This document shows, one piece after another, positions 8,742 through 15,535 of a DNA stretch of 37,062 bases. The notes beneath the pieces were generated by a model. It was not told where the DNA came from, made no database searches, and was given only the letters and a program-made list of their open reading frames with translations. Source of the DNA: Verrucomicrobiia bacterium (GTDB lineage: Bacteria; Verrucomicrobiota; Verrucomicrobiia; Verrucomicrobiales; DEV007); the NCBI GenBank assembly GCA_030425385.1, contig JAUIAH010000051.1, forward strand, positions 1 to 37,062. The letters are read 5' to 3'. Positions within the stretch are counted from its first letter, which is position 1; the number at the start of each line of letters is the position of its first letter. The position numbers and the translations under genes were made by a program.

Positions 8742-9248
8742 ATGACCGAGACTGATCATTCTGCCTACTTGAGCCAGGGAGACCTCCCAGCAGTCGGTAT
8801 CTTGGAGGAGCTTCCTCCTAAACTTCGTGCCCGACTCGCAGCGTGTGGTCGTTTGGAAACGCTCGAACCGGGCACCCACATCACGCGCCAGGGTGAGGAT
8901 CACCATGGGCTCTCCGTCATTATCAAAGGGAATCTCAAAGTGACCTGCCACTCGAAAGGTGATCTGCTAGACCTCGCGGAGCTTGGCCCGGGCCACACCG
9001 TCGGTGAAATGAGCTTGTTAGATCCTCAGAAGAGCAGTGCCGATGTCACGGTCATGGATCAACCCGCCTTTCTCTGGACCATTGAAGGTGATGCCTTTCA
9101 GCAGCTGGTGGAATCGGATCCAGAACTGGGATGCGCCGTCTTTCGCATGTTAGCGCGCGAACTCAGCCGACGTCTGCGCCAGAATAGTGATCACATGCTT
9201 CACCGTGCCGACGAACTCCGGACGCACTTCCTGGACATGGATTACTAA
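8742..9248 (+). CDS. stand-alone cyclic-nucleotide-binding-domain protein
   Basis: A 168-residue Crp/CAP-type beta-roll (about 20-140) with ITRQGEDHHGLSVIIKGN and the GEMSLLD phosphate-binding-cassette start. The cassette reads LLDPQKSSADV, lacking the Arg that normally contacts the cyclic phosphate, so canonical cAMP binding is doubtful. It ends after a charged helix (ELSRRLRQN) with no helix-turn-helix, so it is not a Crp-type transcription factor. It is transcribed 24 bp after the phosphoesterase gene and may sense or modulate something in that operon. It is convergent with the ArsR gene, with only 4 bp between stops. Confidence 0.85.
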   Translation: MTETDHSAYLSQGDLPAVGILEELPPKLRARLAACGRLETLEPGTHITRQGEDHHGLSVIIKGNLKVTCHSKGDLLDLAELGPGHTVGEMSLLDPQKSSADVTVMDQPAFLWTIEGDAFQQLVESDPELGCAVFRMLARELSRRLRQNSDHMLHRADELRTHFLDMDY

Positions 9249-9252
9249 CCAA

Positions 9253-9588
9253 TCAAATCTCGTAATACACGGCGCCTTTCGCGCGCGCCTGGCGGTTTAA
9301 TTTGTCGCAAGCGAGCGCACAGAGTTCGAAGACCAAGGGCTCTTGAATCGCGTAGATGACCTGGTTCCCCTTCTGTTCTCGCGACAGCAACTCGGCGTCA
9401 TGAAGGATCTTCAGCTGCTTGGAAATATTGGCCTGAGAGGTGGGTAAGGCGTCGACGAGTGCCGACACGCTGGCGGGTCCATTTCGAAGCACCTGGAGAA
9501 TCGAAAGGCGCGTGGGTTCGGCAAACACTTTGAAGAACGAGGCGATCTTCTCAAGCGCGTGCTGATCGAGGAGCGGTTTTGGAGCCAT
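9253..9588 (-). CDS. ArsR-family transcriptional repressor (BigR/sulfur-responsive type likely)
   Basis: A 111-residue winged-helix repressor. The recognition region TSQANISKQLKILHDAELLS (about 50-69) and FAEPTRLSILQVL (about 22-34) are typical of ArsR/SmtB. No ELCVCDL-type arsenic site is present. The only cysteines are Cys90 and Cys94 in the last helix (FELCALACDKL), so a dithiol switch within one helix is possible, unlike SqrR/BigR, which pair an N- with a C-terminal Cys. It is divergent from two YeeE/YedE sulfur-transport genes, with a palindrome in the gap, which argues for control of sulfur-compound uptake and autorepression. The effector is inferred, not shown. Confidence 0.85.
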   Translation of the reverse strand: MAPKPLLDQHALEKIASFFKVFAEPTRLSILQVLRNGPASVSALVDALPTSQANISKQLKILHDAELLSREQKGNQVIYAIQEPLVFELCALACDKLNRQARAKGAVYYEI

Positions 9589-9640
9589 GGGGAACTGGCA
9601 GGATCCTAAACGAAGGCGAACAGAAAGAAAGTATTTGCGT

Positions 9641-9660
9641 ATATAACTATATGGTTATAT
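9641..9660. promoter_or_regulatory. ArsR-type operator palindrome
   Basis: ATATAAC (9641-9647) and GTTATAT (9654-9660) form a perfect 7-bp inverted repeat with a 6-bp spacer in the 78-bp gap between the ArsR gene and the YeeE pair. The AT-rich arm and short spacing are classical for ArsR-family operators. It ends 6 bp before the transporter start codon, so bound repressor should block both promoters or early transcription. Confidence 0.72.
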
Positions 9661-9666
9661 CGATGC

Positions 9667-10263
9667 ATGATGCAAGATAGCGATGTGACAACCTCGAAAC
9701 TTCCATGCTTGGGGAGCCTACGGTGGAGTCCGTATGTCGTCGGCGTTGGGATCGGCATGTTGAGCTGGCTCGTCTTTCTCCTCGTGAATAAGCCTCTGGG
9801 CATGTCGACGGAGGTGTCTAAATGGTCTGGCTGGTTGGCGAGTTTCTTTGTCGGCATGGACGCGGTCTCGGAGAATGCCTACTGGGCGAGCAAGACGCCA
9901 AAGTTCGGCTACAGCACGGTGTTTCTCCTCGCGACGATGGTGGGCGCCTTTCTGAGCGCCACCTTGGGAGGCACCTTCCGCCTTGAGAAAGTGCCACATG
10001 TCTGGCGAGATCACCAGGGAGGCGGCGTGGCCAAACGCATGGTGGCCGCATTCATAGGCGGCTTCATCCTCATCTATGGCGCGCGGATGGCAGGCGGCTG
10101 CACGAGCGGCCACGGGATCAGTGGGACCCTTCAATTAGCAGCTTCGGGTTGGCTCTTCTTCATCGCTATGTTCGTCGCTGGCATTGGCACCGCTAGAGTG
10201 CTCTTCCGAGGCACGGACACGCCTGATCCTGACAATGCCACTACCTCATCATCGACGCACTGA
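9667..10263 (+). CDS. YeeE/YedE sulfur-transport protein, first half
   Basis: A 198-residue inner-membrane protein with about four to five hydrophobic spans and the conserved YeeE/YedE cysteine motif MAGGCTSGHGISG (Cys145), which in TsuA-type thiosulfate channels lines the substrate path. Full-length TsuA proteins contain two such halves in one chain; here the second half is a separate gene 3 bp downstream. The start used is the first of two adjacent ATGs, only 6 bp past the operator, and there is no Shine-Dalgarno sequence, so translation may be leaderless or start slightly downstream. Controlled, by position, by the divergent ArsR protein. Confidence 0.85.
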   Translation: MMQDSDVTTSKLPCLGSLRWSPYVVGVGIGMLSWLVFLLVNKPLGMSTEVSKWSGWLASFFVGMDAVSENAYWASKTPKFGYSTVFLLATMVGAFLSATLGGTFRLEKVPHVWRDHQGGGVAKRMVAAFIGGFILIYGARMAGGCTSGHGISGTLQLAASGWLFFIAMFVAGIGTARVLFRGTDTPDPDNATTSSSTH

Positions 10264-10266
10264 GCT

Positions 10267-10830
10267 ATGAATCTCCCAATCTCCACCTCCTCTCCCACGG
10301 GTCTTGTCCTGGCCGGTATCTTCGGGCTCCTCTTTGGCATCCTGCTCAACAAGGGACGCGTCACTGATTACAATGTGATTGTGAATCTCTTCCGCTTCCG
10401 TGATTGGACGGTCCTTAAGATCATGCTCACGGCCATCGTTGTCGGAGGCATCGGTGTCTTCGCGATGATGGCATTCGGTTGGCTGGAGGGCTACCATATC
10501 AAAGATCTGAATGTCCTCGGCATCTTGTTAGGTGGCACCCTCTTCGGCATCGGCATGGCGGTCTACGGCTACTGCCCCGGGACGGGAGCTGCCGCCATCG
10601 CCACTGGCAGCATTCACGCCCTCGTCGGATTCCTCGGGATGATCGTCGGCGGCGTGCTCTACGCGATCACCTACCCAGCCGTGAAGAACTCCATCCTTTC
10701 CGTCGGTGCCCTAGGTAAGGTTCGCCTTCCCGATGCCATACCGATTCCCGAAATCCTCTTCTGGGTGGTATTGGTGGCTGGCGCCCTCTTTCTCTTCCGC
10801 CTCATTGATCGGAAAACGCCCACCACCTAG
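10267..10830 (+). CDS. YeeE/YedE sulfur-transport protein, second half
   Basis: A 187-residue membrane protein with about five hydrophobic spans and the motif YGYCPGTGAAA (Cys103), the second conserved cysteine site of the YeeE/YedE fold. It begins 3 bp after the stop of the preceding half and presumably pairs with it as a heteromeric transporter for thiosulfate or a related sulfur species. Two-gene versions, often beside a BigR/ArsR-like regulator, are a known arrangement in bacteria; no persulfide dioxygenase or sulfurtransferase gene is adjacent here. A hairpin follows 45 bp after the stop. Confidence 0.85.
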   Translation: MNLPISTSSPTGLVLAGIFGLLFGILLNKGRVTDYNVIVNLFRFRDWTVLKIMLTAIVVGGIGVFAMMAFGWLEGYHIKDLNVLGILLGGTLFGIGMAVYGYCPGTGAAAIATGSIHALVGFLGMIVGGVLYAITYPAVKNSILSVGALGKVRLPDAIPIPEILFWVVLVAGALFLFRLIDRKTPTT

Positions 10831-10875
10831 CCCTAGCAACAACGCAAACGAATCCATCCATCCTCCCCGGACGCG

Positions 10876-10910
10876 ACGCCCGGTCGGCTCTTAGTGAAGC
10901 CGCCGGGCGT
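10876..10910. terminator. GC-rich hairpin between convergent genes
   Basis: Arms 10876-10889 and 10898-10910 pair over 13 bp with a single bulged base and an 8-nt loop. It lies between the end of the YeeE pair and the end of the LamG gene. The following run is only GTTTGG, so it is a weak-tract, possibly bidirectional terminator. Confidence 0.6.
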
Positions 10911-10940
10911 TAGCGTTTGGGTCTACCAATGGAGATGACG

Positions 10941-13487
10941 CTAGTCAACTAGCACATCATCAAGAAAGAATCCCGCGCCATTGGGTTCGCCAGTATCCGT
11001 GAGCAAACGCCACTCGATGATCACTTTCCGATCTCGGGCTTCCGCTGGTATGGAATACTGAAATTCGGTCCATTCACTCGTGGATCCCCAGAAGATTTCT
11101 TCGTAAGTGGCCAGGGCAGGTTCGCCGCCCGTCTCATCCAAGATGCGCAATTGAACCCCCTCAGCATCTTCTGTTGCGTCCACATAATACCAGAAAGAGA
11201 GTCGAGGGCGTTCGGCATCGGTGAGATCAATGATAGGGGTTCGCAGCGTCGCACTAACGCCATTCCCGTATGGCCCATCCAGGTCCGTGCCGTAGACGTT
11301 GGTGCCACTGCGGGCAGCCGTGAGATTAGGGGCCGCTGGCGTTCCTAACTCCCACTGAGTCGATCCCTGTTCCGTCATCGCCGTCCATCCCTCTGCCCCC
11401 GATTCGAAGTCTTCGGAAAAGAGCGGTGGCGGCGGCAAGATGCCCACGCGGTAATACGCGGCCGTTTCCTGAGGCTTGGTTGTGGAGAAACGGAAGAGGT
11501 CATCGGCCATGGTCAGACTCGCTCCCTCAATGACTTGCCAGGAATCCGGCATGAGACTCACACTCGACTCAAGGACATGCGGTGAATCTGGTTCCGGAGT
11601 CGTGAAATCTATGATCACCTCTTGGTCCGCCGACACGCGAACAATCGATGGCTTGGGGGAACCATCGCTGGCGATACCGAGAAGCCAGTCAATGGCTTGG
11701 CCCACGATGGCGAACCCGTCCTCACTAAGGGTATTGAATCCATTGTCCGTCAGTCCTAACATCACCCGACGACCGGCCGCGGGATTTCCGGTGAGCAATT
11801 CGCCCCCTTGCTCGACGATGGTTAGGAAGAGGCTGTTCTCATCATCGTCATCGCAGGCGAGAGATAGTGAACCCGGTGCTTGTGCGTCGGTAGACCACCA
11901 GAAGTCAGCATCTTCCAGAGTAAACTCCACGGTGGAGCCCACGGGGTATCCGGCCGTGATCGGATGCTCTTCTTTGATGACAATGGAGTGCAACGAAGTG
12001 TCTCGAAGACGTCCATCGGTGACCGCGAATTCCCCCGTGCGATTGGGAGCCAAGGCTTCCTCCCAGTTGAGGATCGGGATAGGGGAATCTTGGAATTTGC
12101 CCCGCATGTCGCCTGAACCGGGCGATGACGAGAGAATGAGCACTCCATATTCCAGTTCATCTCCAGGCTGGAGGGCACTCGCCTGAACGTAATCAACCGC
12201 CAACTCGCCATAACGTTCTTGAAAGAAGGCCATGGCCGCAGGGTCGCCGGAATGGGAGGGATCGGCATTCGCCCCTGCGAAGAGCAAGCGGTGGCTCACC
12301 GCAGGCGCACTGGCGGCATCGGTGGGATCCGTTCCAGCATCGACTTCAGCACCATCAGGCCAGCCGTCGCCGTCTGTATCCGCCATATTGGGATCACTGC
12401 CAGGTTGCGTCGTGGCATTTGCCGCATCATACGCGAGCTCGGGATTCTCCACGCCGTCAGCAAGCCGGTCTCCATCGGAATCTGAGTTGCGCGGATTGGT
12501 CCCAGTCATGCTCGCACTGACCCACACACCGCCGCCATCCTCCGCCCCATCCGCGAGCCCATCGTTATCCGTATCGGGATTGGTGGGAACCGTTCCACGG
12601 GCAAACTCTTCTGCCTCCGTTGACCCATCGGCGTCAACGTCTCCCTCCGGCAACACCTGCGCGAATGCCGTGATGGCATCATTCGGGTCTGCATCAACAA
12701 TCTGCTGCTCCCATAGGTCGGGAAGACCGTCACCATCTGTGTCGACATTCCGCTGCTCCAGAAAGGCGCCCACGCCATTCTCGACGATCACCATGAGGTC
12801 CGTCGCCGAGAGCGCTTCATCCCACACCGAGAGGTCGTCCATGTAGCCGTCATAGGCGTTGTTTCCCGCATTCGATCCGAAATTGAAACGACCATCACCT
12901 TGCACCGTGTGTTCCCCTGTCCGCTCTAGGGAATCTTCCTCGACGCCATTCACGAAGACACGGACAACAGCTCCATCATACGTAAAGGCCACGTGGTGCC
13001 AGGCGTCATTGCTCCACGCATTCGACGACGTCTTGATCTCCGTATCACCACCCATGGTGAAATACATGCCCATTTGGCCATCGCCACCATTGTCTCGACT
13101 GAAACTGAAATGCGGCCGGGCGTTGCAATAGATATGGTCATCGCGTTCGTGCCCTTCGCCGTAGTTCTCCTCGTCGGGCTTAAAGAAATACGCATAAGTG
13201 AAGGCCTCGCCACCCGGCTGGAAGCCCGTCGCATTGTTCACATAGTCATCAATGCCGTCGAAATGAACCGCGCCTCCAAACTTGCCGCCGTCGGGCACCA
13301 AAGAGGAGTCCGCATTGGAATCGAAATTGATGAGCGTCCCATCGTGGCCATTGCCAGTCTGGTCGATGACGGTATCGGCATCGGCCGCCTCGTCAAAACT
13401 CCACCACATCAGCACATCGGCAGATGCAGGCGTGAGAAGGAGAGCGACGGCAGAGAGGCTCGTGAGAAGCGACGGAAGCGGTTTCAT
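10941..13487 (-). CDS. secreted multidomain protein: LamG, Ca-binding repeats, GATase-like, jelly-roll
   Basis: With the ATG at 13487 (848 residues) the protein starts with a clean signal peptide (MKPLPSLL...TPASA). Domains in order: a LamG/concanavalin-like lectin domain (about 25-245, with WHHVAFTYDG and MDDLSVWDEAL); Asp-rich thrombospondin-3-like calcium loops (about 250-400, repeated DxDGDGLxD); a Rossmann-like region resembling ThuA/GATase1-like domains of PVC bacteria (about 405-610, with LILSS, PILNWE and EEHPITAGY); a short W...AAYYRV module (about 615-685); and a C-terminal beta-jelly-roll of MAM/carbohydrate-binding type (about 695-848, with GWTAM and FFLDDVLVD). Likely extracellular binding or processing of polymer; no catalytic site assigned. 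An upstream in-frame ATG (13502) lies in the loop of a hairpin, so the start is not certain. Confidence 0.82.
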   Translation of the reverse strand: MKPLPSLLTSLSAVALLLTPASADVLMWWSFDEAADADTVIDQTGNGHDGTLINFDSNADSSLVPDGGKFGGAVHFDGIDDYVNNATGFQPGGEAFTYAYFFKPDEENYGEGHERDDHIYCNARPHFSFSRDNGGDGQMGMYFTMGGDTEIKTSSNAWSNDAWHHVAFTYDGAVVRVFVNGVEEDSLERTGEHTVQGDGRFNFGSNAGNNAYDGYMDDLSVWDEALSATDLMVIVENGVGAFLEQRNVDTDGDGLPDLWEQQIVDADPNDAITAFAQVLPEGDVDADGSTEAEEFARGTVPTNPDTDNDGLADGAEDGGGVWVSASMTGTNPRNSDSDGDRLADGVENPELAYDAANATTQPGSDPNMADTDGDGWPDGAEVDAGTDPTDAASAPAVSHRLLFAGANADPSHSGDPAAMAFFQERYGELAVDYVQASALQPGDELEYGVLILSSSPGSGDMRGKFQDSPIPILNWEEALAPNRTGEFAVTDGRLRDTSLHSIVIKEEHPITAGYPVGSTVEFTLEDADFWWSTDAQAPGSLSLACDDDDENSLFLTIVEQGGELLTGNPAAGRRVMLGLTDNGFNTLSEDGFAIVGQAIDWLLGIASDGSPKPSIVRVSADQEVIIDFTTPEPDSPHVLESSVSLMPDSWQVIEGASLTMADDLFRFSTTKPQETAAYYRVGILPPPPLFSEDFESGAEGWTAMTEQGSTQWELGTPAAPNLTAARSGTNVYGTDLDGPYGNGVSATLRTPIIDLTDAERPRLSFWYYVDATEDAEGVQLRILDETGGEPALATYEEIFWGSTSEWTEFQYSIPAEARDRKVIIEWRLLTDTGEPNGAGFFLDDVLVD

Positions 13488-13520
13488 AGAGAGTGCGCAC
13501 ATGACAGGCGCACACTCTCT
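13488..13520 (-). other. hairpin abutting the start codon of the LamG gene
   Basis: Arms 13488-13498 and 13508-13520 pair (11 bp with a 2-nt bulge, 9-nt loop) and end directly at the ATG at 13487. No Shine-Dalgarno sequence fits between. It is either a translation-controlling 5' hairpin for the LamG gene or the terminator of the repeat-protein gene whose stop is 59 bp upstream; no T-tract follows. Confidence 0.5.
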
Positions 13521-13578
13521 GCAAGGCAATCACACCCTGCAACTCGCTTTACCAACTCACTCTCGTCAATTTCCGCCC

Positions 13579-15405
13579 CTAGAGGCTGGGAGGCGTGATG
13601 TTAGGCGCCGGATTGTCGGGGGAATCGTTGACCTCAAGAGCCAAGGTATAGTCCGCGAACTGCCAGCGGTTCAAATCAGCCAACCACCAGAGACGCAGAT
13701 GAATCGTGCGGTCCTCATTCGGGAGATCAACGTCAATGAAGGTCGTCTCCGTGTTGATGAATCCTGAGTTGAACAGATCGCGTCCTCCCACCTCCGAGCC
13801 AAGATAGACCCAATAAGCAAAGAGCTTGGTGTCATTCGGAGCGAAGTGGAAGCGCTCAGTCACACCGCCCTGGATCGTGCTCCCAGGAGCCGGCTCGGTA
13901 AGGGCTGGCAGGACAGGACCCTGAATCTGATAGAGGAAATCCGCATAGCTCCACGTGAGGCTATTAGGCAAGTGCCAGAGTCGCACCCAGACCTCACCGT
14001 CTAGATTGACAGGAAGTTGCACCTCCTTGGCGCGCACGTCGGAAAGCAACGTACCTGATTCATAAATGTCCGTGCCCCCCTTGGCACGCCCAACACTCAG
14101 CGCCCAAGCGTTGCCAATCACCCCGTTGTCGTCCCATTGGAAATTGATCCGCGGTCCCGCAATGAGGGTGCCAGGCCCCGGGAAGCTCATCTTGGGCAAC
14201 CGACGCGTGGTGAAGAGATGATCCCGCTGGTTCCAGCTTTCACCCACCCGATAGAAAAGCCGCACATGAAGCGTCTCTCCATTGGTAGGCAAGTTGTTCA
14301 CGGTCACCTTCGTGGCCGTGCCCATGTCCATGTTAAAGATGCTATCGTCCCCCTTCGAGGTGCCCACATAGATCCACCAGCGATCCACATTGAGCAGCTT
14401 CGCCGTCCATTGAAACTCTACCTGGGCTCCAAAGATCTCCGAGCTCGGAACGGGACTAAAGATCTGAGGCGCCGCATCTCCATTGGGATCATAAGCATAC
14501 TGATAGTCCTTCTCTTCCCACGCACCACCAGCCTGGTAACGCAGGCGAATCCAGAAGGTATCCGTCCCATCTGGTAACGCGTTGACCTGAGCGGAACGAA
14601 CACTCGTAGCCACCTCTCCCGTATCGAGAATCTCGGAACCTCCCTGAGCCGCACCGACCAAGACCTGCCAGGCACTGACGTTGGTCTGACTCGGTGTCCA
14701 TTGAACGACAAAAGGAACGGTAGTCACCGTGCCACCAATGCCGGGAGCAATGATCACGGGAGTGGTAGACGTGACTTGTGCGGTGTACTGATAATTCAGG
14801 TCACGCCACACATTGATATAGAAATAAGAGAGTCGAACCCAAACGGTTCCGCCATTAGTTGGCAACCCTGACACATCCACACTTCTGACATTAGCCCCAA
14901 CGGTCACGTCCGCATATTCCGTGCCTCCCGAACTCGAACCCACACGAAGGCGCCATTGCGTGGCGTTTGTCCCACGATCTTGCCAGCCGAAGGTCACCGA
15001 ATCTGAAGGCAAGACCGAACCTGGAGCCGGGGTGGTGAGGGCAGGAGGCGCTGGTAGTGGCGTATTGAAGGTGTAATCGTTCGCTTTGAAGACGAAACGC
15101 TGTCCCTCGCGCTCTAACGAATACAGCGTCACAAACAACGTGGTGCCATTGGTAGGGAGTCCAGTGACCGTGACCGAAGTGACGTCAGAAGTGAAGCCCT
15201 TGCTGTAGAACTGTTCCCCGCGTTCGGAGCTACCAATGGACAGATGCCATTGAAACACTTGTGCCCCATCCCCTGTCCAGCGGAACTCGGTGGAGCTACC
15301 GCCCAACGTACTACCGGCGTTGGGACTCGTAAGGCGCGCGGCGGAAGCGGTAGAGACCACCGCGAGGAGACTAAGGAGGATAAGAGATGGCTTGATCATG
15401 ACCAT
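13579..15405 (-). CDS. secreted protein of six tandem LPTNG/WVRL repeats
   Basis: A 608-residue exported protein: signal peptide (about 1-22, ending TASAA) followed by six back-to-back units of about 90-97 residues starting near 23, 117, 212, 306, 403 and 497. Each unit has SPxPGSxL at its start, FxW a few strands later, WxLxVGSSxGG in the middle, then LPTNGxxxWVRLxY, then W...DYxY at the end, a beta-sandwich-like pattern. The units differ a lot in sequence, so they are old duplications rather than recent DNA repeats. No cysteines form pairs, and no sorting or anchor signal (no LPXTG plus TM, no PEP-CTERM) is seen. The next gene upstream encodes a seven-copy relative. I do not recognise the domain; surface structure or carbohydrate/protein binding is a guess. 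Confidence 0.83.
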   Translation of the reverse strand: MVMIKPSLILLSLLAVVSTASAARLTSPNAGSTLGGSSTEFRWTGDGAQVFQWHLSIGSSERGEQFYSKGFTSDVTSVTVTGLPTNGTTLFVTLYSLEREGQRFVFKANDYTFNTPLPAPPALTTPAPGSVLPSDSVTFGWQDRGTNATQWRLRVGSSSGGTEYADVTVGANVRSVDVSGLPTNGGTVWVRLSYFYINVWRDLNYQYTAQVTSTTPVIIAPGIGGTVTTVPFVVQWTPSQTNVSAWQVLVGAAQGGSEILDTGEVATSVRSAQVNALPDGTDTFWIRLRYQAGGAWEEKDYQYAYDPNGDAAPQIFSPVPSSEIFGAQVEFQWTAKLLNVDRWWIYVGTSKGDDSIFNMDMGTATKVTVNNLPTNGETLHVRLFYRVGESWNQRDHLFTTRRLPKMSFPGPGTLIAGPRINFQWDDNGVIGNAWALSVGRAKGGTDIYESGTLLSDVRAKEVQLPVNLDGEVWVRLWHLPNSLTWSYADFLYQIQGPVLPALTEPAPGSTIQGGVTERFHFAPNDTKLFAYWVYLGSEVGGRDLFNSGFINTETTFIDVDLPNEDRTIHLRLWWLADLNRWQFADYTLALEVNDSPDNPAPNITPPSL

Positions 15406-15472
15406 GAGGGGTTCGTCACCGGTAAGATCCTCGATTCTTTCAGGGATTCAACCAACATCTCTGAAAAGCAAA

Positions 15473-15500
15473 GCGGCCAACGGGGAAACCCGTTGGCCGC
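15473..15500 (-). terminator. Rho-independent terminator
   Basis: A perfect 12-bp stem (15473-15484 with 15489-15500) with a 4-nt loop lies 35 bp after the stop of the seven-repeat gene. On the minus strand the stem is followed by TTTGCTTTT. It separates the two repeat-protein genes into different transcripts, or attenuates the second. Confidence 0.85.
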
Positions 15501-15535
15501 AAATTTAGAGTGAGTTTGGTAACAACTCGCTCGGA

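Noticed and set aside
10941-13487. Possible ThuA-type enzyme in the LamG protein
   Set aside because: Only the fold-like pattern is seen, with no catalytic residues I can assign, so it is reported as GATase-like region only.
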